This document shows positions 9,236 through 17,837 of a stretch of 64,000 nucleotides of DNA, one piece after another (within the stretch, counting starts at the first letter, position 1; every line of letters starts with the position of its first letter). Below the pieces are notes generated by a model. The model saw nothing but the letters and a program-made list of their open reading frames with translations, had not been told where the DNA came from and made no database searches. Position numbers and translations under genes: made by a program. The stretch lies in assembly GCF_002858745.1 (NCBI RefSeq), contig NZ_PJRO01000004.1, forward strand, positions 186,001 through 250,000, given 5' to 3'. The DNA comes from Mesorhizobium loti (GTDB lineage Bacteria > Pseudomonadota > Alphaproteobacteria > Rhizobiales > Rhizobiaceae).

Positions 9236-10357
9236 ATGGGGCATATCTCGGCATCAGTTAAGGAGGCGAGATCGCGACGCGTGCGCGCGATGAAAATTGA
9301 CGATATTCCAGCCATCCGCGCTCTTTTCAAACAAGTTTTCCGCCCCCGTTCGGCATCCTGCAACGAAAATTTCGATCGCTACTTTCAGCAGCTCTTCTTC
9401 GAAAATCCCTATTACGATCCCGCCATCGGGAGCGTCGTGCATGAAAATGAGCTCGGGGAAATAGACAGTGCAGTCTCTATCTTGCCGGTTCCCTACACCG
9501 TCAACGGACAATCGATCATGGGGCGGCTGCTCTGCGCTTTTATGATGAAGCCCGGAGGAGCTCCGCGAGGGCCCGCCGAACTGACGCTCGCCTTGCGCCC
9601 TGGTGAAGAGACAATCCAATTCAGCGACAGCGCGGCGCCGGTGAGCCTCAGGCACTTCGAAGCCGTTGGAGGTATATCGCTCACCACATACGCGCTCGGA
9701 TGGACCCGCATATTCAAACCGGCAAGTTATGCGGCGAATTTCGTGGCACAGCGGCGTCCCATCCTGGGCTGGTGGGTGACAGCGCCTGTTGGCAGGATGC
9801 TAAACCCGCTATTCCCGTTTCCTCCGGTCGAAAATGCTGCAAAATCCCGTGCTACGGTGAAGGAGATAGCGCGGGATGAAGCGGTTTCTCTGATTCCCGG
9901 TCTCCTCCAGAGTTATGCGGCGCACCCGGCCTGGACCGGGCCGGATTTGAACTGGCTTCTCGGCATGGCAGCGGACAATCGAGCCGCAGGCACGCTTCGG
10001 CTGCTTTCCATTGAGGACCGAGCAGGCATCCCAATTGGCTTCCTGTGCTTCTACAGTCAATCGAATGGTGTGGCGGAAGTCTTGAACGTGATCGCTAAGT
10101 CCGGCGGGGAAAGGCAAGCCGTCGATGCCATGCTGCTCTATTTTCAGCAGGAAGGATATGTAGCGGCACAAGGTCGTGTGGAGCCCCGTTACTTGGCTGC
10201 ACTTTCACAGCAGCCGGGCATGTTCTTTCGCCACAGGGCCAATGTCTGCATCGGCACCACGCGCGTCGAATTCCTGAATGCGGCTCAGCGAAATGATATC
10301 TTCATCGGCGGCCTTGCAGGAGAGGGCTGGAGCAGGCTTTCGACGGACTTTTTCTGA
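9236..10357 (+). CDS. GNAT-like acyltransferase-related protein, copy 2
   Basis: Second member of the tandem pair. From the ATG at 9236 it is 373 residues, identical in length to copy 1 and starting MGHIS like it. It keeps FFENPYYDP, SVVHEN, AVSILPVPYTV, MGRLLCAFMMKP, APVSLRHFEAVGG and the shared C-terminus GWSRLSTDFF. By eye roughly two thirds of residues match. I chose 9236 over the GTG at 9161 for this alignment and for AAAGAGG just upstream. It has two GNAT-like halves; the second contains IPIGFLCFYSQSNGVAEVLNVIAKSGGERQAVDAML with its acetyl-CoA-loop-like region. Substrate unknown. Confidence 0.8.
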   Translation: MGHISASVKEARSRRVRAMKIDDIPAIRALFKQVFRPRSASCNENFDRYFQQLFFENPYYDPAIGSVVHENELGEIDSAVSILPVPYTVNGQSIMGRLLCAFMMKPGGAPRGPAELTLALRPGEETIQFSDSAAPVSLRHFEAVGGISLTTYALGWTRIFKPASYAANFVAQRRPILGWWVTAPVGRMLNPLFPFPPVENAAKSRATVKEIARDEAVSLIPGLLQSYAAHPAWTGPDLNWLLGMAADNRAAGTLRLLSIEDRAGIPIGFLCFYSQSNGVAEVLNVIAKSGGERQAVDAMLLYFQQEGYVAAQGRVEPRYLAALSQQPGMFFRHRANVCIGTTRVEFLNAAQRNDIFIGGLAGEGWSRLSTDFF

Positions 10358-10376
10358 GCTCAGTATGCGTCATGTC

Positions 10377-10405
10377 TTGATGTTACCAATGTACCTTGGT
10401 AACAA
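10377..10405 (+). promoter_or_regulatory. Promoter with overlapping palindromic operator
   Basis: Perfect 8 bp inverted repeat GTTACCAA (10382-10389) / TTGGTAAC (10396-10403) with a 6 nt spacer. It lies between a possible -35 TTGATG (10377-10382) and -10 TAACAA (10400-10405), 17 nt apart. The start codon at 10412 is only 6 nt beyond the -10 element, so the transcript would be leaderless or nearly so. Dyads of this form are typical sites for dimeric repressors (TetR, MarR or RHH type). Confidence 0.6.
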
Positions 10406-10411
10406 GAATGC

Positions 10412-10654
10412 ATGATCGACAGGACGCAAACGGGCGTGCGTCTAGCCACGCCGCTGCTCAAGGTTTTGAAAGGCCTCGCCGCTGAAAAGGGCATGAGCCT
10501 GGGCGATTTGCTCGAAGGTATTGTGCTGCATGCCTTCGAAGGTAAGTCCGCCTTCTCCGATGAGACGCTGACCATGATCGCAAAACTGAGGGACGCCTAC
10601 GGTTGCAGGCTGACCAGCGCGGACAGCCATCTTCATCCCGATAAGGAAGCTTGA
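10412..10654 (+). CDS. Small ribbon-helix-helix-like protein
   Basis: 80-residue basic-to-neutral protein. The segment TGVRLATPLLKVLKGLAAEKGMSLGDLLEGIVLHAF reads like an RHH fold: a short beta strand (residues 6-11) then two helices split by the MSLGD turn. Such proteins are DNA-binding dimers. The C-terminal half (FSDETLTMIAKLRDAYGC) is predicted helical. Its ATG is almost at the promoter, behind a perfect palindrome, so autoregulation is a natural guess. The following SRPBCC gene starts 2 nt after its stop. No toxin-like gene is adjacent, so it does not look like an antitoxin. Confidence 0.65.
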   Translation: MIDRTQTGVRLATPLLKVLKGLAAEKGMSLGDLLEGIVLHAFEGKSAFSDETLTMIAKLRDAYGCRLTSADSHLHPDKEA

Positions 10655-10656
10655 GG

Positions 10657-11109
10657 ATGCGTCGAGATTTCAAACACGAGATTCGTGTCGCCTTGCCGGT
10701 TGACGAGGCATTCCTTCTGTTCACTCCGAAGGGGGAAGAGGCCTGGGTGCCGGGCTGGTCGCCTGATTACATTTTTCCAGCCACAGGCGAGACCGGCAGG
10801 GACATGATCTTTCGTACCGGCCGCGGTGAAGAGGAGACGATCTGGACCTGCCTGGACTGGCAGCCCGATCGATATCATGTCCGATACCTCAGGACGACGC
10901 CGACACTGCGGATTGCTTTTGTCGAAGTGAATTGCCATGCCGAGGAAAAGGGAGCCAGGGCGGTAGTCTCCTATGGTTATGTGCCGCTAACCATCAAAGG
11001 GCAGGGGACGGTCGCCGCCATGACGCAGGACACATTTGCTGCCAGTATCGACGAGTGGTCTGTGCTCATCGCCGACTATCTGTGTACGAACGCAAGTCCT
11101 GGTCGGTAA
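10657..11109 (+). CDS. SRPBCC-fold protein
   Basis: 150-residue protein starting RRDFKHEIRVALPVDEAFLLFTPKGEEAWVPGW, the typical opening of the START/Bet v1-like (SRPBCC, polyketide-cyclase-like) fold: strand, helix pair, then a beta sheet. A long C-terminal helix is expected around DTFAASIDEWSVLIADYL. Such proteins bind hydrophobic ligands; no ligand can be named. The ATG at 10657 follows TTGAGG and lies 2 nt after the RHH gene stop, so the two are probably cotranscribed. A TTG at 10651 is a possible longer start. The methyltransferase gene follows after 12 bp. Confidence 0.75.
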   Translation: MRRDFKHEIRVALPVDEAFLLFTPKGEEAWVPGWSPDYIFPATGETGRDMIFRTGRGEEETIWTCLDWQPDRYHVRYLRTTPTLRIAFVEVNCHAEEKGARAVVSYGYVPLTIKGQGTVAAMTQDTFAASIDEWSVLIADYLCTNASPGR

Positions 11110-11121
11110 GCGGTATCCGCC

Positions 11122-12135
11122 ATGAGCTCCGATACGCTGAAAACCCTTTTCCACCCTTTTGCCGATGTACTGCCTCTGCCGGCGGCCGGTGCGCGCGGGC
11201 TCTTCCTCGGCGCAGAGCCAGGCTTTCGGTTGCCGGCCGGCTTTGGCGCCGCCCTGCAGCTTGTGCAGGGGTTCCGTCCCGATTTCCGGTTGTTGCAGGC
11301 ATCCGGTCACACAGTCTCGCCAGAGGTGGAGGGCGAAGGCTACGATCTGGCCCTTGTCCTTGCAGGCAAGCACCGCGGTCTCAACGAACTGCGCATCGCG
11401 GAATCCGTCGAACGCACGGCCGAGGAAGGCATGATAATCGTTGCCGGCGGCAAGGAGGACGGCATCGCCAGCCTGCGCAAGCGGATTGGTGAAATCATTG
11501 CCCTGGAGGGCCATCTTTCGAAGTACCATGGCCAGGTTTTCTGGTTCACCCGGCCAGCCAATGGCGCTGCAGCCAAATTACGCTCTGCTAATCCTTCGGT
11601 TCTGGTCGAGGATCGCTACGAGACCGCGCCCGGAATGTTCTCTTTCGACCGTGTCGATGCAGGCTCGCGCTTCCTGGCCGAGCACCTTCCAGCCGACATT
11701 AAAGGTCATGTCGGCGATTTCTGCGCTGGCTGGGGCTATCTGTCGGTCGCGCTTGCCGAGCGGGCGGCTGGTTTGACCGGGCTCGACCTCTATGAAGCCG
11801 ACCATGCCTCTCTGCGGGCGGCGGGCCGAACGCTGACGCGATTGCTGCCGGGCCTTTCTGTCAGGTTGTTCTGGCATGACCTTGCGGGGGAACCAGCTGG
11901 CGAGCGCTACGACACCATCGTCATGAACCCGCCTTTTCATCGTGGCCGGGCAGCCGAACCGGAACTGGGGGCTGCAATCATCCGTGCGGTGGCGAAGGCG
12001 CTGAAGCCCGGTGGGCGCCTGTTCATGGTGGCGAATCGGCAGTTGCCTTATGAGCCGGTTCTCGCGGCTGCCTTCTCAACGCACGCGGAAATCGCGCGCA
12101 ACGACACTTTCAAGGTGCTGCTGGCGCGTCGCTGA
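11122..12135 (+). CDS. RsmC-like class I SAM-dependent methyltransferase
   Basis: 337 residues with the two-lobed RsmC/RlmG layout. The N-terminal half is a degenerate methyltransferase-like domain. The C-terminal catalytic domain carries the SAM-binding loop FCAGWGYLSVALAE (near residue 197), the acidic GLDLYEAD and the N-methyltransferase motif NPPFHRG (near residue 271), then GGRLFMVANRQLPY. RsmC methylates G1207 of 16S rRNA; the NPPF motif and C-terminal order match it, but I assign the subfamily from memory. It follows the SRPBCC gene by 12 bp and is convergent with the EAL gene. Confidence 0.8.
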   Translation: MSSDTLKTLFHPFADVLPLPAAGARGLFLGAEPGFRLPAGFGAALQLVQGFRPDFRLLQASGHTVSPEVEGEGYDLALVLAGKHRGLNELRIAESVERTAEEGMIIVAGGKEDGIASLRKRIGEIIALEGHLSKYHGQVFWFTRPANGAAAKLRSANPSVLVEDRYETAPGMFSFDRVDAGSRFLAEHLPADIKGHVGDFCAGWGYLSVALAERAAGLTGLDLYEADHASLRAAGRTLTRLLPGLSVRLFWHDLAGEPAGERYDTIVMNPPFHRGRAAEPELGAAIIRAVAKALKPGGRLFMVANRQLPYEPVLAAAFSTHAEIARNDTFKVLLARR

Positions 12136-12172
12136 CCGACAGGTGCGGAAGTCGCAGAACGAAGCCTGCTTG

Positions 12173-13732
12173 TCAGTGAAGGTTCGCGGCGCCGCGCTGG
12201 TGGTGGGCGAGTTGTTCGACGCTTTGCGCCTGTCCGCCAATGACCCGCAACGGCGCAGGCTTGCCGAACAGATAGCCCTGCACAACTTCGCAGCCCGCCG
12301 CTTTCAGCATGGTTGCCTGGCTTTCGGTCTCAACACCTTCCGCGATCGTGGACACGCCCAGCGCCCGCGACAGGCCGACAATGGTCGAGACAACCGCGCC
12401 GGAACCGGAATCCGTATCGATGCGGCTGACGAAAGAGCGGTCGATCTTCAGCTTGTGGAAGGAGAAGTCGATCAGGTAGCTGAGGTTGGAATAGCCGGTG
12501 CCGAAATCATCGACAGCTACCGAAATACCCATGTCGGACAGCTCTCTCAGGATGGCGGCGGCGCGTTCCTTGTCCTGCATCATCGCCGTTTCGGTCACTT
12601 CCAGCTCCAGCCGCGACGGCTTGATGCCGGTGCTGGCAATGGTTTTGCGTACCATGGCCAGGAAGTCCTTGGTCATGAACTGCACCGGCGAGATGTTGAC
12701 CGCCACGAAACAGTCTTCCGGCAGGTGACGGGCATCGCTGCAAGCCTTGCGCAGCACCCATTCGCCGATGGGCCCGATCATGCCGGTTTCTTCCGCCAGC
12801 GGGATGAATTCCATCGGCGCGATCGTTCCGCGTTCCGGATGGTTCCACCGGATCAGCGCCTCGTAGCCGATGACCTTGCCGGCGGCGAGGTCGAGCTGTG
12901 GCTGATAGTGCAGGTCGAAATCGCCGCGCTCGAAAGCCGTATGCAGTTCGGACTCCACCCACTGCCGATGATCCGCGACCTTGCCCATTTCCGGCTGGAA
13001 AATCGACCAGGTGCCGGCGGCATTGGTCGCTCGGGCGTTCTGGAGAGCAAGATTGGCGCGGCGCAACAGCAGAACCGGGTCGATGCCATCCTTTGGCATG
13101 GCGACGACGCCGACCGAAAGGCTGACCGATTGTAGATGCGTTTTCAGCTGATAGGGCGCGATCAGGTCGTCGATCAGCTTCTCGACCAGGGCTTCCATCG
13201 AACCTGGCAGGCGCTTGTCCGGATAAAGCACCGCGAACTCACCAGGTCCGACACGGCCGATCAGGGCTTCGCGTGGCAGGAGCGCTTTCAAACGCTGGGC
13301 GAACAGGCGCACGAGATCATCAACCTGTGTGTAGCCGATCGCGTCGTTGATCTGGCTGAAGCGATTGATGTCGATATTGAGCAGGTAGACCGGCTCGCCG
13401 GTTTTTAGCGTGGAGGAAGCGGCCTCGGCCACTTTACCGACCATCGCGTGCTTGGCCAGCGTTCCTGTCAGCTTGTCGAAATTGGTTTCGGAGAAAACAT
13501 AATCGGCTGATTCGTCGACTCCGGCGAAGAACGACATCGCCGCGCATGCGGCCGCCAGGGCGCAAAGACCGGCAACGATGGCAACAAGCGTATTGAGCGG
13601 CAGTTCCGTCAAGCCGTCGCCAAGGCCGATCTTGAGGCCCCACAAGCCAAGGATGAAGCTGCCCAAGCCAGCGCTGGCGATGGTGATCAGCCGGAAAAGT
13701 GGCGTTCTGCCAGGATTCTTGTCAGAGGGCAT
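12173..13732 (-). CDS. Membrane GGDEF-EAL protein (GGDEF degenerate, EAL intact)
   Basis: 519 residues. Two hydrophobic segments (about 13-34 and 45-69) anchor it, followed by GGDEF (about 80-245) and EAL (about 255-510) domains. The GGDEF signature is GPGEF (162-166), so diguanylate cyclase activity is unlikely; the domain may bind GTP or regulate. The EAL domain has the expected catalytic and metal residues: EAL (291-293), NIS (346-348), LEVTE (377-381), DDFGTGYS (408-415), KIDRSF (429-434) and EGVET (465-469). I therefore predict a c-di-GMP phosphodiesterase. It has no PAS or sensory domain. It is monocistronic and convergent with the RsmC-like gene. Confidence 0.93.
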   Translation of the reverse strand: MPSDKNPGRTPLFRLITIASAGLGSFILGLWGLKIGLGDGLTELPLNTLVAIVAGLCALAAACAAMSFFAGVDESADYVFSETNFDKLTGTLAKHAMVGKVAEAASSTLKTGEPVYLLNIDINRFSQINDAIGYTQVDDLVRLFAQRLKALLPREALIGRVGPGEFAVLYPDKRLPGSMEALVEKLIDDLIAPYQLKTHLQSVSLSVGVVAMPKDGIDPVLLLRRANLALQNARATNAAGTWSIFQPEMGKVADHRQWVESELHTAFERGDFDLHYQPQLDLAAGKVIGYEALIRWNHPERGTIAPMEFIPLAEETGMIGPIGEWVLRKACSDARHLPEDCFVAVNISPVQFMTKDFLAMVRKTIASTGIKPSRLELEVTETAMMQDKERAAAILRELSDMGISVAVDDFGTGYSNLSYLIDFSFHKLKIDRSFVSRIDTDSGSGAVVSTIVGLSRALGVSTIAEGVETESQATMLKAAGCEVVQGYLFGKPAPLRVIGGQAQSVEQLAHHQRGAANLH

Positions 13733-13937
13733 GCGCAGGTTCCCAATCTGCAGGATGTTCTAACCGCGATCCCCTTAAAATAAGTTTCCTGCGATCCGTC
13801 GCATTTTACAGGCGACAAAGTTGACTAACGTTTCATGAAAGTTAGCCAAAAGGCAAGAGCTCACCTTTCGCTATGAACGACAGGCTCTTTATACTTTTAT
13901 GAGGATAATCGATGGGGCTAGCGCGAGCCTTGCGGGC

Positions 13938-14750
13938 TCATTCCTTGCCGCCATCCAGCCGCTTCAACTCGTCGAGCGTCGGCATTGAGACCACATGATA
14001 GCCGGAATCGACATAGTGGATCTCTCCGGTCACGCCCGATGAAAGGTCGGAAAGCAGGTAGAGGGCCGAATTGCCGATCTCGTCGATGCCGACAGTGCGC
14101 CGCAGCGGCGCGTTGCGCTGCTGATAGGAATACATGTAGCGTGCATCCGAAATGCCGGCGCCCGCAAGGGTTCGCACCGGTCCGGCCGAAAGTCCATTTA
14201 CGCGGATGCCGCGCGGGCCGTAATCGTTGGCGAGATAGCGCACGCTCGCTTCGAGACCCGCCTTGGCAACACCCATGACATTGTAATTGGGCATGACCCG
14301 CACGGAACCAGCATAGGTGAGGGTGATCATCGACCCGCCGTCCTGCATCAATGCCGCGGCGTGTCGGGCGACTTCCGTGAAGGAGTAGCAGGAGATGACC
14401 ATGGTGCGCACAAAGTTGTCACGCGTGGTGTCCGCATAGAGGCCCTTCAGTTCGGTCTTGTCGGAGAAGCCGATCGCGTGGACGATGAAGTCGAGCTTGC
14501 CCCATTCGCTCTTCAGTGTGTCGAAGGTGGCTGCGACCGAAACACTGTCCTCGACGTCACAGGGTACCACCAGCGAAGCACCGACCTTCTCGGCCAGCGG
14601 CTTGACGCGACGGCCAAAGGCCTCGCCCTGATAGGTGAAGGCCAGTTCGGCGCCCTGTTCGGCCAGTTTCTGAGCGATGCCCCAGGCAATGGAATGATCA
14701 TTGGCAACGCCCATGATCAGGCCGCGCTTGCCCTTCATCAAACCGTCCAT
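13938..14750 (-). CDS. fabI: Enoyl-[acyl-carrier-protein] reductase (NADH)
   Basis: Last reductive step of each fatty acid elongation cycle. The 270-residue SDR-like protein has GVANDHSIAWGIA for NADH binding and the FabI catalytic set Tyr146 (LTYAG), Tyr156 and Lys163 (YNVMGVAK), same spacing as E. coli FabI. Start chosen at 14750 (MDGLMKGKRGLIMG); a longer open frame upstream lies inside fabB and is a shadow. It follows fabB by 10 bp as the last gene of the fabA-fabB-fabI operon. A short hairpin GAGCC-TTGCG-GGCTC overlaps its stop codon region (13925-13939). Confidence 0.96.
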   Translation of the reverse strand: MDGLMKGKRGLIMGVANDHSIAWGIAQKLAEQGAELAFTYQGEAFGRRVKPLAEKVGASLVVPCDVEDSVSVAATFDTLKSEWGKLDFIVHAIGFSDKTELKGLYADTTRDNFVRTMVISCYSFTEVARHAAALMQDGGSMITLTYAGSVRVMPNYNVMGVAKAGLEASVRYLANDYGPRGIRVNGLSAGPVRTLAGAGISDARYMYSYQQRNAPLRRTVGIDEIGNSALYLLSDLSSGVTGEIHYVDSGYHVVSMPTLDELKRLDGGKE

Positions 14751-14760
14751 GTGAAAATCC

Positions 14761-15984
14761 CTATGCGGAATGGCGCTGGAAGACGAGCGTGGCGTTAGTG
14801 CCGCCGAAGCCGAAGGAGTTGGAGAGCACCGTGTCGATCTTGGCGTTGTCGATACGCCTGCGCACGATCGGCACACCATCGAATTCGGGATCGAGTTCCT
14901 CGATATGCGCGCTTTCGCCGATGAAGCCACCCTGCATCATCAAGATCGAATAGATCGATTCCTGCACACCGGCCGCACCCAGAGAATGGCCGGTCAGCGA
15001 TTTGGTGGAGGTAATATTCGGCAACTTGTCGGCAAACACCTCGCGGATTGCGCCGATTTCCTTCGAGTCGCCGATCGGCGTCGATGTGCCGTGCGTGTTG
15101 ATGTAGTCGACCGGTTCTTTCACGGTCGCCAGCGCCTGGCGCATGCAGCGGATCGCGCCTTCGCCGGAAGGAGCGACCATGTCGTAGCCATCGGACGTCG
15201 CGCCATAACCGGTCAGTTCGGCGTAGATCTTGGCACCGCGCGCCTTGGCATGTTCGAGCTCTTCCAACACCAGAACGCCGGCGCCGCCCGCAATGACGAA
15301 GCCGTCGCGATTGACGTCATAGGCACGCGAAGCGGTTGAGGCACGATCATTGAACTTGGAAGACATCGCCCCCATGGCATCGAAGAGGTTTGACATCGTC
15401 CAGTCGAGATCTTCGTGGCCACCCGCGAACATCACATCCTGCTTGCCCCACTGGATCATCTCCGCGGCATTGCCGATGCAATGCGCCGAGGTCGAACAGG
15501 CCGACGAGATCGAATAGTTGACGCCGTGGATCTTGAACCAGGTGGCCAGCGTTGCCGAAGCAGTCGACGACATCGCCTTCGGCACGGCAAACGGCCCGAT
15601 GCGCTTGGGACTGCTGTTCTTCAGTGTGATTTCAGAGGCCTCGACGATGGTACGCGTCGACGGACCGCCGGAGCCCATGATGATGCCGGTGCGCTCGTTG
15701 CCCGAAATCTCGTTTTCCTCAAGCCCGCTGTCGGCGATGGCCTGCTTCATCGCGACATGGTTCCACATGCCGCCTTGCGACAGGAAACGAGCAGCTCGGC
15801 GATCGACAAGCTCGGTCGTGTCCAGGTTTGGAGCGCCCCAGACCTGGCATTTGAAGCCGTGTTCGGCGAAATCGCTGGAGAAGCTGATCCCGGATTTGGC
15901 ATCATGCAGAGAGGCGCTGACCTCCTCGGCATTGTTGCCGATGGACGATACGATGCCGAGGCCTGTGACTACGACCCGTCTCAT
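14761..15984 (-). CDS. fabB: 3-oxoacyl-[acyl-carrier-protein] synthase I
   Basis: Decarboxylating Claisen condensation of acyl-ACP with malonyl-ACP; with FabA it makes unsaturated fatty acids. 407 residues from [18 protein letters not shown]. The catalytic triad is visible: Cys163 in [12 protein letters not shown], His in [11 protein letters not shown] and His in [11 protein letters not shown]. Start at 15984 gives the canonical N-terminus and follows GAGGAGCGCAAC. It lies 34 bp after fabA and 10 bp before fabI on the same strand. Confidence 0.96.
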   Translation of the reverse strand: MRRVVVTGLGIVSSIGNNAEEVSASLHDAKSGISFSSDFAEHGFKCQVWGAPNLDTTELVDRRAARFLSQGGMWNHVAMKQAIADSGLEENEISGNERTGIIMGSGGPSTRTIVEASEITLKNSSPKRIGPFAVPKAMSSTASATLATWFKIHGVNYSISSACSTSAHCIGNAAEMIQWGKQDVMFAGGHEDLDWTMSNLFDAMGAMSSKFNDRASTASRAYDVNRDGFVIAGGAGVLVLEELEHAKARGAKIYAELTGYGATSDGYDMVAPSGEGAIRCMRQALATVKEPVDYINTHGTSTPIGDSKEIGAIREVFADKLPNITSTKSLTGHSLGAAGVQESIYSILMMQGGFIGESAHIEELDPEFDGVPIVRRRIDNAKIDTVLSNSFGFGGTNATLVFQRHSA

Positions 15985-16018
15985 GTTGCGCTCCTCGTTT
16001 GTCCGTTGAGTGCCGGTG

Positions 16019-16534
16019 TCAGGCAGCTGACTGCTTTGCCAGGCCCACCCGCAGGTCCGTGGCCGCATATATGGGTTCGCCGTCAGCCTTCAACCAGCCA
16101 TCGGCGATGCCGAGTACCAGCCGGCCACGCATGACGCGTTTGAAATCGACGCCGTATTCCACCTTCTTGACCGAAGGCGTGACCATGCCTTTGAACTTCA
16201 CTTCGCCCGTCGACAGCGCCATGCCTTTACCGGGTTCGCCGAGCCATCCCAGGAAAAAGCCAGTGAGCTGCCAGAGCGCATCCAGGCCGAGGCAACCAGG
16301 CATCACTGGGTTGTCGATAAAATGGCAGGGAAAGAACCAAAGGTCACGATGGATAGCGAATTCGGCACGCACGAAACCCTTGTCGAAAGCGCCGCCGGTC
16401 TCGCTGATCTCAGTGATGCGATCGAACATCAGCATCGGCGGGTAGGGAAGCTGGGCATTGCCGGGGCCAAACAGGTCGCCCTTCGCGCAAGCCAGCAGAT
16501 CGTCGTAGCCGTAACTCGATTTCCGATCCGCCAT
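16019..16534 (-). CDS. fabA: 3-hydroxydecanoyl-ACP dehydratase/isomerase
   Basis: Dehydrates 3-hydroxyacyl-ACP and isomerises trans-2- to cis-3-decenoyl-ACP, the branch point to unsaturated fatty acids. 171 residues, the usual FabA length. The active site is visible as [24 protein letters not shown], with His71 and Asp85, the same numbering region as E. coli (His70/Asp84). AAGGACTAA precedes the ATG. First gene of fabA-fabB-fabI and divergent from irr. Confidence 0.96.
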   Translation of the reverse strand: MADRKSSYGYDDLLACAKGDLFGPGNAQLPYPPMLMFDRITEISETGGAFDKGFVRAEFAIHRDLWFFPCHFIDNPVMPGCLGLDALWQLTGFFLGWLGEPGKGMALSTGEVKFKGMVTPSVKKVEYGVDFKRVMRGRLVLGIADGWLKADGEPIYAATDLRVGLAKQSAA

Positions 16535-16685
16535 TTAGTCCTTCCCCGTCGTTCGCCGGGCGATCTGATGCCCGTGCCCGATTTCTAGTAACACAGTCCG
16601 CTTCACGCCGGAAACCGACGCCGGAGATGTCGCGCTGGCTCTAGCCTGCCCATTCCCGCGGGTCAATGCGCGCTATTGATCGGAT

Positions 16686-16713
16686 TTGGCCGACAGAATA
16701 TATCTGACATAAT
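16686..16713 (+). promoter_or_regulatory. Predicted irr promoter
   Basis: TTGGCC (16686-16691), 16 nt spacer, CATAAT (16708-16713), about 100 nt before the irr ATG. The -35 box overlaps one arm of an inverted repeat, CCGACAGA (16690-16697) / TCTGTCGG (16745-16752), which brackets the likely start site and could be an operator or an mRNA stem. Confidence 0.4.
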
Positions 16714-16812
16714 ACAGGAGTTGGATTTTCGCCTGATTTTTGCCTCTGTCGGTAGGCAGTTGCGGGTGGAACATGATGTGAGTTGATCGGTTTGGACGAT
16801 CGGAAAGACGGC

Positions 16813-17214
16813 ATGACTGTGGACAAGCGGGTACGCGAAGCCGGCCTGAGGCCGACTCGCCAGCGCATCGCGCTGGCCGACCTGCTGTTTGCAAAAGGCG
16901 ATCGTCACCTTTCTGCTGAAGAACTCCACGAGGAAGCGCTGGCCGCTGGCGTGCCGGTGTCTTTGGCCACTGTCTACAATTCGCTGCACCAGTTCACGGA
17001 AGCTGGTCTTCTGCGCATCCTCGCAGTCGAAGGTTCACGCACCTATTTCGACACCAACACGTCTGACCACCATCACTTTTTTGTCGAAGGCGAGAACCGC
17101 GTTTTTGACATCGAAAGCGGACCGGTGACGGTTGGGAATCTTCCGGAGCCGCCGGAAGGCATGGAAATCGCGAATGTCGACGTGGTGGTGCGGTTACGCC
17201 CCAAGCGTGACTAA
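16813..17214 (+). CDS. irr: Iron response regulator Irr (Fur family)
   Basis: Heme-responsive member of the Fur family that in rhizobia represses heme biosynthesis and regulates iron uptake and storage under iron limitation. 133 residues: winged helix GLRPTRQRIALADLLFAKG...SLATVYNSLHQFTEAGLL, then the Irr HHH motif at 86-88 (SDHHHFFVEGEN) and PEPPEGMEI near the end. It lacks the GCWRP heme motif of Bradyrhizobium Irr, as other rhizobial Irr proteins do. I prefer the ATG at 16813 (SD GGAAAGA 5 nt away) over the TTG at 16783. It is divergent from fabA. Confidence 0.93.
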   Translation: MTVDKRVREAGLRPTRQRIALADLLFAKGDRHLSAEELHEEALAAGVPVSLATVYNSLHQFTEAGLLRILAVEGSRTYFDTNTSDHHHFFVEGENRVFDIESGPVTVGNLPEPPEGMEIANVDVVVRLRPKRD

Positions 17215-17279
17215 TCCGCCTTGGCGTCGATTGGCGGAGCGCCCGCGATTCAAGCTGTGTTGCCGGTCGAAGTCGAATT

Positions 17280-17837
17280 CTATTCGTTGATCTTTTCGCC
17301 GGGATAGGCACCCCAGACCAAAGACTGGCTGATCCAGCCAACGTGGCCGCTCAGGCTCATCTCGCACCACTGGCCGTCGCAGGACTTGATCGAGCCGATG
17401 ACCCCGGGTTCGATTACCGCGACAACGCTGGCATCCCTGGCTGCACTCTTTACAAGATTGATGCGCACATCCTTGCCGCGCTGCCACGGCGCGATGATCG
17501 CGGTGCGCTTGCCAGAAAGCAGTGCCTGGCTGACCCAGCCCTCGGAGCCGTCGGCGTCGCGTACACGCCGCCAGGTGTCATATTCCTGCACGATCTCCAT
17601 CGGCAGTCCGGCCCTGGTGTACATCCAGTCTACGGAATAATTGACGCCCGGACCGACACGCGAATTCACCCGTGCCGATTTCAGGCTGACGAAGCGCGGT
17701 AGCGGCAGGCCGCTCGGCCCCAGCGTCACGGTCAGGGCCGGCGCTGCGGCATTTTGCGCCGTCGCGACCGGTGTAAGCGTGAGCAGGCCAAGCATTGTCG
17801 CGGAGAGAATCAGACGTAGCGACGCGAAACCAGACAC
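17280..17837 (-). CDS. Exported SH3-domain protein
   Basis: 185 residues with a signal peptide (LRLILSATMLGLLTLTPVATA/QN) and two bacterial SH3-like repeats: SLKSARVNSRVGPGVNYSVDWMY...GWVSQALL and DVRINLVKSAARDASVVAVI...GWISQSLVWGAYPGE. It probably sits in the periplasm and may bind peptidoglycan. I chose the GTG at 17837, which follows AAAGGAACGAAC, over a TTG at 17867. The gene is convergent with irr and divergent from the 2-hydroxyacid dehydrogenase. Partner unknown. Confidence 0.85.
   Translation of the reverse strand: MSGFASLRLILSATMLGLLTLTPVATAQNAAAPALTVTLGPSGLPLPRFVSLKSARVNSRVGPGVNYSVDWMYTRAGLPMEIVQEYDTWRRVRDADGSEGWVSQALLSGKRTAIIAPWQRGKDVRINLVKSAARDASVVAVIEPGVIGSIKSCDGQWCEMSLSGHVGWISQSLVWGAYPGEKINE

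Noticed and set aside
10412..11109. Toxin-antitoxin module
   Set aside because: The RHH-like protein could be an antitoxin, but its partner is an SRPBCC protein, not a known toxin family.
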